Assembly (NCBI GenBank): GCA_045586925.1
Contig: JAZNBG010000029.1
Span: 1 to 5,277 of the forward strand
Source of the DNA: SIG440 sp045586925
GTDB taxonomy: Bacteria > Bacillota > Clostridia > Monoglobales > Monoglobaceae
DNA: 5,277 nucleotides
Direction of reading: 5' to 3'
In this document: positions 1 to 5,230 of the stretch, piece by piece
Numbering within the stretch: the first letter of the stretch is position 1
Layout: every line of letters begins with the position of its first letter
The notes under the pieces: generated by a model
What the model was told of the DNA's origin: nothing
The model's input: the letters and a program-made list of their open reading frames with translations, nothing else
The model's database searches: none
Made by a program: the position numbers and the translations under genes

Positions 1-10
1 ATTTATATTT

Positions 11-95
11 GGAGGAGTTCCCGAGTGGCCAAAGGGGGCAGACTGTAAATCTGTTGTCTACGACTTCGATGGTTCGAATCCATCTTCCTCCACCA
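11..95 (+). tRNA. tRNA-Tyr (anticodon GTA)
   Basis: This is a class II tRNA of 85 nt that decodes tyrosine UAC/UAU codons. The acceptor arm GGAGGAG (11-17) pairs with TTCCTCC (85-91, one G-T pair), followed by A92 and an encoded CCA (93-95). The anticodon stem GCAGA/TCTGT encloses the loop CTGTAAA, with anticodon GTA at 45-47. A long variable arm has the stem GTC/GAC (56-58 with 62-64), and the T-arm is GATGG-TTCGAAT-CCATC (68-84). The long variable arm together with GTA is diagnostic for bacterial tRNA-Tyr. Its promoter lies before the window. Confidence 0.97.
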
Positions 96-123
96 AAAAG
101 CCCTTTTTTTAAAAGGGCTTTTT
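96..123 (+). terminator. Intrinsic terminator after tRNA-Tyr
   Basis: The sequence AAAAGCCCTTTT, a TTT loop, and AAAAGGGCTTTT form a 12-bp hairpin with a short GC core, ending in a T-run at 119-123. It begins right at the CCA end of tRNA-Tyr, so it should end that transcript. The A-rich 5' arm mirrors the T-run and may let it work weakly in both directions. Confidence 0.85.
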
Positions 124-144
124 AACTCCAAAAATTTATTAGAC

Positions 145-173
145 TACAATCCTTAAGGTTTGTAAAGTATAAT
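145..173 (+). promoter_or_regulatory. Probable promoter of tRNA-Pro
   Basis: A perfect -10 box TATAAT lies at 168-173, 14 nt before the first base of tRNA-Pro, which places transcription start at about 180. The matching -35 position (145-150, TACAAT, 17-bp spacer) is a poor match to TTGACA, so only the -10 is convincing. A separate promoter is expected because a terminator separates the two tRNAs. Confidence 0.5.
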
Positions 174-187
174 TTTATATATTCTTA

Positions 188-264
<77 letters not shown>

Positions 265-266
265 CG

Positions 267-296
267 TCGGAACAAGTTTCGCTTGTTCCGATTTTT
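267..296 (+). terminator. Intrinsic terminator after tRNA-Pro
   Basis: TCGGAACAAG (267-276) pairs perfectly with CTTGTTCCGA (282-291) across a 5-nt loop and is followed by TTTTT (292-296). It starts 2 nt after the tRNA CCA end. This is a strong 10-bp terminator and closes the tRNA-Pro unit. Confidence 0.92.
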
Positions 297-339
297 ATTT
301 GCATAAAAATCAGTCACTTACTACACTGTTCCTCCTTTT

Positions 340-420
340 TCGTAAAAAGGCACGTTCGGTTCGCCTGTTCAGTTGTAGACACCATCACGACGGCTCACTT
401 TCACTACCACCTTTTTACGA
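340..420. repeat. Nested inverted repeats (competing hairpins)
   Basis: The 11-bp arms TCGTAAAAAGG (340-350) and CCTTTTTACGA (410-420) are perfect inverted repeats, 59 nt apart. The inner arm can instead fold locally: CCTTTTT (334-340) and AAAAAGG (344-350) form a 7-bp hairpin with a 3-nt loop. The two foldings share 340-350 and exclude each other. On the - strand the local hairpin would cover part of the Shine-Dalgarno-like AAAGGAGG (338-331). Confidence 0.5.
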
Positions 421-485
421 GTTTTTGCGGTTTCTGAGGTTTTTGATTTGTCTAAAAAAGTGCAAAAAAACGATTTTGACCACAT
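369..485 (-). CDS. Possible small basic protein or leader-type ORF
   Basis: I do not recognise this 38-codon frame. It starts at ATG 485-483 and stops at TGA 371-369. The C-terminal half is strongly basic and valine-rich, with TRKKVVVKVSRRDGVYN as the last 17 residues, and it uses codons such as CGT, GTG, AGC, GTC and AAC that suit a real gene. The same frame continues after the TGA as TGEPNVPFYEKGGTV up to TAG at 323-321, so the TGA may be a nonsense mutation in a slightly longer gene. The frame is also open upstream of the ATG to about 524. The ribosome site before the ATG is weak (GAAG only) and no downstream partner gene remains, because tRNA-Pro follows. It could be a remnant of a mobile gene or an attenuator leader peptide; chance is not excluded. 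Confidence 0.3.
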   Translation of the reverse strand: MWSKSFFCTFLDKSKTSETAKTRKKVVVKVSRRDGVYN

Positions 486-532
486 TTTTTTATCTTCAAC
501 TGTGGGATAAAACGCACAAAAGATTTACCAAT

Positions 533-561
533 TTGATTTATATATATAATTATGTTATAAT
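533..561 (+). promoter_or_regulatory. Sigma-A type extended -10 promoter
   Basis: The -35 box TTGATT (533-538) and the -10 box TATAAT (556-561) are separated by exactly 17 bp. A TG at 553-554, one base before the -10, makes it an extended -10 promoter. Transcription would start near 568, leaving a short leader of about 27 nt before the coding region at 595. It is the best promoter in the window and argues that the small gene downstream is, or recently was, expressed. Confidence 0.8.
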
Positions 562-594
562 TTATTTAGAAATAATTATAAAAGGGGGATTCTT

Positions 595-924
595 ATGAAT
601 AATGATCTTTTTAAAGGAATTACTTTAGACACATCATATACTGTCAATCTTGCATCAAACATCCAAAGTAATATTGATGATAGCATTCGACAAGCTCAAG
701 AAATAGGTGAACAGGCATATCAAAATCGTCAAAAGATGCAAAAAGCACTAGAGCAAACAGCAGAAAATACTGCAAATACAAATTCACAATTGCAAAAAGT
801 TGTTGAAAATCAAAACGAATATATTGCTCTATTAAGACAACAACTTGAATTTAGTCAACAACAATTAAATATCCTTAAAGATATATTCAACTGTGAAAAC
901 GATGAGGTTGAAGCCGAAAAATAA
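595..924 (+). CDS. Small coiled-coil protein (hypothetical), likely N-terminal part of a split gene
   Basis: This encodes a 109-residue protein of unknown function. It starts at ATG 595, 6 nt after a good ribosome site (AAAGGGGG, 581-588). Residues 1-22 are a short uncharged-polar head (LFKGITLDTSYTVNLA). Residues from about 25 to 95 are rich in Gln, Asn, Glu, Ala and Leu with heptad-like spacing, as expected for a long amphipathic coiled coil, and the last residues are acidic (CENDEVEAEK). It has no signal peptide, membrane span or cysteine motif. The frame stays open past the TAA (922-924) for 54 codons to 1089, so I suspect the product was originally about 164 residues long. The gene is monocistronic: tRNA-Pro and its terminator lie upstream, and a convergent operon lies downstream. 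The coiled coil suggests oligomerisation or binding to a partner, but nothing identifies the partner. Confidence 0.75.
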   Translation: MNNDLFKGITLDTSYTVNLASNIQSNIDDSIRQAQEIGEQAYQNRQKMQKALEQTAENTANTNSQLQKVVENQNEYIALLRQQLEFSQQQLNILKDIFNCENDEVEAEK

Positions 925-1089
925 ATCCTTGCTCTAATACAAGAACAAATCGACTCCGAGCATCCATTATGGGATTATATTAAAGACAAAGGCGGAGATG
1001 TTCTTGTAAGTGGTGCAGTTGCAGGTGCTCCGATTTTATATAACGCTTTGAAAATGTACTTAGCATCAAAAGGAATAATGCTTCCATAA
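595..1089 (+). pseudogene. Full reading frame of the coiled-coil gene, interrupted by one in-frame TAA
   Basis: Read in the 595 frame, codons continue after TAA 922-924 as a protein-like sequence: ILALIQEQIDSEHPLWDYIK, then a Gly/Ala/Val-rich amphipathic or hydrophobic segment (GGDVLVSGAVAGAPILYNAL), then a short tail ending in GIMLP and TAA at 1087-1089. The second part has no in-frame ATG, GTG or TTG near its beginning and no ribosome site of its own, so it is not a plausible separate gene. One base change of TAA to CAA, GAA or AAA would restore a 164-residue protein. The choices are a nonsense mutation (pseudogene), a sequencing error or programmed stop readthrough. I favour a nonsense mutation, but the preserved frame means it is recent or under selection. 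Confidence 0.6.
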
Positions 1090-1148
1090 TTTTATTTAAA
1101 ATCCTTTTCTTTGATTACAGCGTATTATATTTTGATATGGGGATATGC

Positions 1149-1177
1149 AAAAGGAGTGAGCCTTACCGACTCACTCC
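1149..1177 (-). terminator. Intrinsic terminator of the - strand operon
   Basis: On the - strand GGAGTGAG (1177-1170), a 9-nt loop, and CTCACTCC (1160-1153) are followed directly by TTTT (1152-1149). The hairpin lies 16 nt beyond the last stop codon of the operon (1193). On the + strand the same hairpin has TTTT only after four other bases, so it may also end the convergent coiled-coil gene transcript, less efficiently. Confidence 0.85.
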
Positions 1178-1192
1178 ACAGTTTTAAAGATT

Positions 1193-1744
1193 TTATTCTT
1201 TTTCTGTTATATTGAATATCTCCACCAATTCATTTATTGCATCAATGGATATAAAGCAATCTTGATTATCGTATGCATATATACTTTCTCCGGATGTATA
1301 TTTGATATCAAGCTTTGCACCATACATATGAGGCAGTCCGCTTACCTTGCTGATGTAGCCGTTATGCTGTGCAAAATCATATTTTGATACGATTTCCTGG
1401 AGGCTCGTCATAAATGATGCATCCGCCGTAAATTCTTTTGGTACACTACTGCTTTCACGCCCATAGCAGCCAATTTTGCACTTAACAGTTCCATCATCCA
1501 GTTCTGCATCAAGGGTATAAATTCTTCCGTTAAGCTCACTTTCTTCCTCTAAAACAGCAGCAAGTAGTGAAAACTCACACTTAAAGCTTACTATTTCTGT
1601 CGACTCTACGACCTTTGGTGAAGCCTCACCGCTGTTATATGTTTTAACTCCACCATCTATGTCGTCTGTTTCACGGACCGGTAATCTGCACCCACTAAAT
1701 CCTATTGTCATAAACAGGATTAAGCTAAATAGTATTCTTGGCAT
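1193..1744 (-). CDS. Small putative lipoprotein, third gene of the surface operon
   Basis: This is a 183-residue exported protein that I do not recognise. The N-terminus is a hydrophobic signal segment (residues 4-17) ending in the lipobox-like FSGC with Cys19 as the likely lipidated residue. Phe at -3 and a single Arg instead of Lys in the n-region make it a slightly atypical lipobox. The mature part has no clear motif; from about residue 50 to 183 it shows alternating beta-type stretches (CEFSLLAAVLEE, IYTLDAELDDGTVKCKIGCY, AKLDIKYTSGESIYAYDN) and ends in a helix (ISIDAINELVEIFN), suggesting a compact alpha/beta domain. The start is supported by GGGGGTGA placed 5 nt before the ATG. This ribosome site overlaps the TGA of the upstream lipoprotein gene, with a 5-nt gap between genes, so translational coupling is likely. 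A terminator follows. It is probably a surface partner of the two upstream products; function unknown. Confidence 0.85.
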   Translation of the reverse strand: MPRILFSLILFMTIGFSGCRLPVRETDDIDGGVKTYNSGEASPKVVESTEIVSFKCEFSLLAAVLEEESELNGRIYTLDAELDDGTVKCKIGCYGRESSSVPKEFTADASFMTSLQEIVSKYDFAQHNGYISKVSGLPHMYGAKLDIKYTSGESIYAYDNQDCFISIDAINELVEIFNITEKE

Positions 1745-1749
1745 TTATA

Positions 1750-3027
1750 TCACCCCCATGAAGCCGAACCGTCGAGATGCATCCAGACTGCAGTTTCACC
1801 TATATGCAGAAGCAACCATAACGGATTTTCGCCTTCAATATTTTCCGTGTGTAGCATTCCGCTGGCAATTTCATCTTCCATTTCAATGCGTATGGAATAT
1901 TTACTGTCGCAGTACCATTTAAATTCCTTAACTTCACCATAGTAATTCATAACACCGGTTCCGTCATCGTTTATTTTTACAGAAACAGTTATTTCTTTGC
2001 CATCATCTCCAATATGCGGCAAATAAAATGAATCCCCGTTTTCCGGTACTACTGCATACACTCCGGTCCAGGCTGTTTCTGCAATTACTTCTGCATCGAA
2101 GGGAACATTTTTCATATTTGTAAAATCAGGAAGTTCTGCATCATATCCATATTCAGGGTAGACTTCAATATCTTCGCTGAAGATACAGTCCTCACTATAA
2201 ACGTCTTCCGAGAACATAAAATATTCTGTTTCCTTATCGCCAAACTTACACCGGTAAAATGATATTTTCATATCAGGATTACTCTCCATATAGCTGTATC
2301 TGCCACTGTCTTTGAAGGCAGAGTCATAAAATTCAAACTTGCCGGAGCAACCTGTTATATAAAGTGGGCCATAAAGACAATCCCTTATAGTACTCTTATA
2401 TACAAGCATATTTTTTGTGCCTTTATATGCGCCGATGCCATACACGCCACAACCGTAAATATCCATATTTTTAAGTTCTATATTTTTGCAGTTCGTAAAA
2501 TTCAAAACATTTCCTGAACAGTTGCCTATTTCTGTATGTCCCATAGTAAGCGATGAAATCTTTATATCATGGCAGTCAGAAAAGTTCAGAACAGCAGCAT
2601 ATCTCGGGTCTGTCACGATTTCTGTATCAGCTGCCGCACCTCCGCCTCTGATAGAAATGCCGTCTGTCCGTTCTACAACAATTTCAACACCGTCATAGCA
2701 TTCCCTTAACTTTACATATCGGTGACTTTCATTCCACTTTCCACCTTCGCCATCCCAGATTTCTTCAATATATTCACTCAAATTATAGTATCCTGACTTT
2801 ATAGTTATATCCGCATCAGGTTTAATAGCTTCAAGAAGTTCTTTTACGCTTTCCACTTCGATAGTTATATTCGCATCGGGTTTAATAGTTTCGGGAAGCT
2901 CTTTTGTGTTTTCTGTTTCGTGGGAACTGTCATTTTTCACAGGTTCACTTGTGGGGGTGGGAGCTTTTGCAGAGCAACCTGTTAGTACAAGTATTAAAGC
3001 CAGAATATATATAATATGTTTTTTCAT
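1750..3027 (-). CDS. Right-handed beta-helix lipoprotein with lipocalin-like C-terminus
   Basis: This is a 425-residue lipoprotein. I choose ATG 3027 rather than the GTG at 3033, because AAGGAG (3040-3035) is 7 nt from the ATG but only 1 nt from the GTG. Residues 1-18 (MKKHIIYILALILVLTGC) are a textbook lipoprotein signal with lipobox LTGC and Cys18, followed by a Pro/Thr/Ser-rich spacer. Two 20-residue repeats (about 38-77) lead into a right-handed parallel beta-helix (about 75-285). It has short rungs such as GISIRGGG, AVLNFSDCHDIKISSLTMGHTEI and NVLNFTNCKNIELKNMDIYGCG, the pattern of Clostridia beta-helix surface lipoproteins that I know from sequence. Residues from about 318 to 425 (TAWTGVYAV, DDGTGVMNYYGEVKEFKWY, ENPLWLLLHIGETAVWMHL) look like a small lipocalin-like beta-barrel. 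No catalytic residues of polysaccharide lyases are evident, so a binding role is as likely as an enzymatic one. It lies 19 nt after the SLH gene stop. Confidence 0.88.
   Translation of the reverse strand: MKKHIIYILALILVLTGCSAKAPTPTSEPVKNDSSHETENTKELPETIKPDANITIEVESVKELLEAIKPDADITIKSGYYNLSEYIEEIWDGEGGKWNESHRYVKLRECYDGVEIVVERTDGISIRGGGAAADTEIVTDPRYAAVLNFSDCHDIKISSLTMGHTEIGNCSGNVLNFTNCKNIELKNMDIYGCGVYGIGAYKGTKNMLVYKSTIRDCLYGPLYITGCSGKFEFYDSAFKDSGRYSYMESNPDMKISFYRCKFGDKETEYFMFSEDVYSEDCIFSEDIEVYPEYGYDAELPDFTNMKNVPFDAEVIAETAWTGVYAVVPENGDSFYLPHIGDDGKEITVSVKINDDGTGVMNYYGEVKEFKWYCDSKYSIRIEMEDEIASGMLHTENIEGENPLWLLLHIGETAVWMHLDGSASWG
2801..2920. repeat. 60-bp tandem duplication inside the beta-helix lipoprotein gene
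   Basis: Positions 2801-2860 and 2861-2920 are adjacent, in-frame copies of the same 60-bp unit and match at 48 of 60 positions by my count. Each encodes a 20-residue unit: ETENTKELPETIKPDANITI, then EVESVKELLEAIKPDADITI. All 12 differences are transitions. The second unit in the protein runs into SGYYNL and is the native entry strand of the beta-helix; the first is an extra copy in the spacer after the lipid anchor. Confidence 0.9.
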
Positions 3028-3034
3028 CTGCACG

Positions 3035-3040
3035 CTCCTT
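3035..3040 (-). promoter_or_regulatory. Ribosome site that decides the beta-helix gene start
   Basis: AAGGAG (read 3040 to 3035) is preceded by a further A and sits 7 nt before ATG 3027. The in-frame GTG at 3033-3031 is only one base away, so initiation there is implausible. Confidence 0.8.
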
Positions 3041-3046
3041 TGTTTT

Positions 3047-5104
3047 TTATTGTGCGTTTATGAATCTATAAAGGAATGTTACCACCTGCGCCCTTGTGCA
3101 GTTGCTGTCAGGACTGAATGTGGTTGCACTTATTCCACCTGTAATTCCGTTTTCCACCGCCCAAAGTACTGCATCATAATAGTAGCTGTCTGCTTTTACG
3201 TCCGTAAACGGGTTACTTTTTCCGTTTGGTTTCGGCTGACCTGCTGTGCGCCAGAGGAAGGTAACAACCTGTGCTCTTGTGCAGTTTTCATCAGGAGAGA
3301 AAGTAGTATTACTTGTACCGCCCGTGATTCCTTCATTCGCCGCCCACATAACTGCATCATAGTAATACTCACCCTTTGCAACATCAACAAAAGGATTGGA
3401 TTTTGTATCCTGCGGTTTTTCTGCTTCAGTTGGTTTTTCCGCAGGTTTTTCTGTTTGAGTCGGTTTTTCTGTTTCGGTTGGTTCTTCCGGCTCTTGCGGT
3501 TTTTCTGTTTCCTGAGGTTTATCCGTTTCAGCCGGTTTCGCATCTTCTTTTTTTGTTAAAGTGTTAATCTCCATCGAAACAGCTGAACAAGCACTGTGTT
3601 CATCGTAAAATCCGCTGTGACCGGTCAGCCATTCAATGCCGTTTACAGTTAACTTAACATTTTTCGCAAGAACATACTCTTTGTTTGCATCGCCATCAAT
3701 AACCATCTGTCCCAGTACTTTTACAGGAGCATCCGTAAAAGTGCCACCATGAGGCAAATTTACAAATTCGCCTTTTTCATCTTTTGTCTGCCAGCCGGTA
3801 AATTCTATTCGTACAGGAGTGCCTTTTGTCACGGTAAACTGCGGAGTGGATTCCTTGTCACCAATATAGGCAATATCCGAATAATTTGATACAGCCTCGA
3901 CTTCGGATATTATTGTGCGTTTTTCCTCTTCCAGCTTATCAAATGTATATCCGATAAACATACCTTCCTCATTACCGCCCATCACCGATAAATTGCGGTT
4001 GATAAATCCTTTCACGAGCAAATCACCATTTGAATCTGTATCAAATTGGTATCCGTCTATCGGCTTTACTTTTATTGCGACATAGTAATATTCACCGGCT
4101 TTAAATGTATCATTCTCATCCATTTTTCGTGCGCCGCCAACACCTTCGTACCAGGTAATACCATACTTTGTTGAATTGGGATCAACCGTATCAATATAAT
4201 AGAGTCCGTCTTCACGCTGGTTTTCGGCTTTGAAGGAAGGCTTTTCTCCTATTACGGGTTCTTGAATTTCGTACGATACAGCACCCATTATTTTTTCTTT
4301 GGCAGCTCCTAAATAATCGTATTCCTCAAGTACCACAAGCCTGCCGGCTCCGTCAAACATGATGGAATAACCGACAGCAACGCTGTTAAAAGTAACCACC
4401 ACATCCGGAAGTCCCGTGGATTTACGAGCAAAAGCATAACCATCCTTTGCTTCCAATACAACTTCAAACGCATAGGTGTTTTTTTCTGCAAAAACTCCTG
4501 TAAACGGAAGAGCTAAAGCAGCACCTGTGCTTTGGTAATTCTCATACCACGTTGCATCGTACCCTTCCACACCCTCGCTGTATTTCAGATAATGTGGACG
4601 GGCAATGGACTGTCTTCCAATTTTTGGTTCTATAATATCCGAAACATTAACATGTGTGATTTCCTTATGTTCCGTTACTTCGGGGAAGGTATAAGACACA
4701 ACCGCCATAGCCCACCTTTGATACTCAAAGGCTTTGCTGACCTTCGCTTCCTTTCCGTTTACGGTTGCTTTCAAATTATAGGCGGTAGCGGTTGCATCGA
4801 ATTCATAGCCATCCTTTGCTTCCACCCATATCTCAACTGTATATATATGCCCAGATTGAAAATTCTCGGTCTGATTCATATATCTTTTTTCTGTTTCGTC
4901 ATACCATTCAGCATTTTGATATACCTTGTAGTTTGAATCATTATTTACCGTAGTGGCTGTTTTGTGCCATTCTAACGGCTCACCTGCAACCGGTTTTTCG
5001 ATATTCAAATCTACTTTGGTGATGAAGTCTGATGCCATCGTTGTCATCGGCAATAGTGACAGCATCATTATTAAACTTAATAAAACACCCAAAAATTTTT
5101 TCAT
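3047..5104 (-). CDS. Secreted surface protein with four repeat modules and two C-terminal SLH domains
   Basis: This encodes about 685 residues from ATG 5104. The longer frame from GTG 5116 overlaps the ribosome site AAGGAG (5121-5116) and is rejected; the site-to-ATG spacing of 11 nt is somewhat long. Residues 1-24 are a Sec signal peptide (lysines, a leucine-rich core, cleavage after TMA). Four modules follow (about 28-145, 149-268, 271-392, 397-516). The first three share a W-Y/aromatic motif (EWYDE 66, TWYEN 185, TWYEG 317), a YxFEV or YTVEI strand, and DGY.F turns at about 98-102, 221-225 and 350-354. The fourth is more diverged. A Lys/Pro/Glu/Thr linker (about 518-569) leads to two SLH modules (about 570-623 and 631-683) with NPFxDV, YYYDAVxWA, GITGG, TTFSPD and CTRAQVVTFL. 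SLH domains bind pyruvylated secondary cell-wall polymer, so the protein is a non-covalently held surface protein. It is the first gene of a three-gene operon; the ligand is unknown. Confidence 0.93.
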   Translation of the reverse strand: MKKFLGVLLSLIMMLSLLPMTTMASDFITKVDLNIEKPVAGEPLEWHKTATTVNNDSNYKVYQNAEWYDETEKRYMNQTENFQSGHIYTVEIWVEAKDGYEFDATATAYNLKATVNGKEAKVSKAFEYQRWAMAVVSYTFPEVTEHKEITHVNVSDIIEPKIGRQSIARPHYLKYSEGVEGYDATWYENYQSTGAALALPFTGVFAEKNTYAFEVVLEAKDGYAFARKSTGLPDVVVTFNSVAVGYSIMFDGAGRLVVLEEYDYLGAAKEKIMGAVSYEIQEPVIGEKPSFKAENQREDGLYYIDTVDPNSTKYGITWYEGVGGARKMDENDTFKAGEYYYVAIKVKPIDGYQFDTDSNGDLLVKGFINRNLSVMGGNEEGMFIGYTFDKLEEEKRTIISEVEAVSNYSDIAYIGDKESTPQFTVTKGTPVRIEFTGWQTKDEKGEFVNLPHGGTFTDAPVKVLGQMVIDGDANKEYVLAKNVKLTVNGIEWLTGHSGFYDEHSACSAVSMEINTLTKKEDAKPAETDKPQETEKPQEPEEPTETEKPTQTEKPAEKPTEAEKPQDTKSNPFVDVAKGEYYYDAVMWAANEGITGGTSNTTFSPDENCTRAQVVTFLWRTAGQPKPNGKSNPFTDVKADSYYYDAVLWAVENGITGGISATTFSPDSNCTRAQVVTFLYRFINAQ
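3063..3397. repeat. SLH-coding direct repeat, 183-nt period
   Basis: The two SLH modules at the C-terminus form a diverged DNA repeat with a 183-nt (61-codon) period. For example CTTGTGCAGTT begins at 3093 and again at 3276. Conserved segments encode FxDV, YYYDAVxWA, GITGG and CTRAQVVTF. This is normal module duplication. Only two SLH units are present, whereas three are the usual set for tight wall binding. Confidence 0.85.
3398..3553. repeat. Low-complexity Pro/Glu/Thr/Lys linker-coding tract
   Basis: This tract encodes about 52 residues dominated by imperfect TEKPxE-type units (ETDKPQETEKPQEPEEP and similar) that join the repeat modules to the SLH domains. It is a typical extended, wall-spanning linker. 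The repeated GGTTTTTCTG-like units on the + strand can expand or contract, so strains may differ in its length. Confidence 0.85.
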
Positions 5105-5115
5105 TATTGAAATCA

Positions 5116-5121
5116 CTCCTT
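5116..5121 (-). promoter_or_regulatory. Ribosome site of the SLH protein gene
   Basis: AAGGAG (5121 to 5116) overlaps the in-frame GTG at 5116 and sits 11 nt before ATG 5104. It therefore supports the ATG start, with somewhat long spacing. It lies 8 nt below the base of the 5130-5185 inverted repeat. Confidence 0.65.
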
Positions 5122-5129
5122 ATTTCTTT

Positions 5130-5185
5130 TGGAATTGTCAAGAAATGTATAGTCGTAAAGCTCACTAAATTTCTTGACAATTCCA
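5130..5185. repeat. 17-bp perfect inverted repeat, 22-nt spacer, upstream of the operon
   Basis: TGGAATTGTCAAGAAAT (5130-5146) and ATTTCTTGACAATTCCA (5169-5185) are exact reverse complements. If transcribed from the - strand, the hairpin ends 8 nt before the AAGGAG of the SLH gene; neither strand shows a T-run, so it is not a terminator. Each arm contains a TTGACA-like hexamer, and on the - strand TTGTCA (5180-5175) and TATACA (5151-5146) lie 23 bp apart, too far for a normal promoter without help. It could be an operator, a leader hairpin or the end of a small mobile repeat. Confidence 0.85.
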
Positions 5186-5230
5186 TTCCAACTTATCAAG
5201 TTCTGAAATTATCTTGTTAAAAATAGTTCT

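Larger units (their letters stand above)
297..532. other. Intergenic stretch without a convincing + strand gene
   Basis: On the + strand this stretch holds only spurious frames. On the - strand it contains a short basic reading frame (369-485) with an open continuation to 321, and two mutually exclusive inverted repeats (334-350 and 340-420). The part from about 350 to 410 is richer in G and C than the flanking sequence, and its third codon positions in the - strand frame are G/C-rich, unlike the AT-rich neighbours. This suggests a remnant of different origin. Confidence 0.5.

Noticed and set aside
299..598. Plus-strand 99-codon frame across 299-598
   Set aside because: It runs through the hairpins and the promoter of the coiled-coil gene, overlaps its start codon, and its composition is Phe/Leu/Lys-rich noise of an AT-rich intergenic region.
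3398..3553. Repeated TTTTTCTG-type units as a CRISPR-like or regulatory array
   Set aside because: The units are irregular, in frame, and fully explained by the TEKP-type protein linker.
2906..3559. Long plus-strand frame of 217 codons opposite the linker and SLH region
   Set aside because: It is antisense to strongly supported genes. Its Phe/Arg-rich tail simply mirrors the Pro/Glu/Lys-rich linker, and no ribosome site or domain is visible.
4980..5186. Minus-strand 68-codon frame starting MELSRNLVSF
   Set aside because: It overlaps the signal peptide and start of the SLH gene in another frame and has no ribosome site. Part of it is the inverted repeat read as protein.
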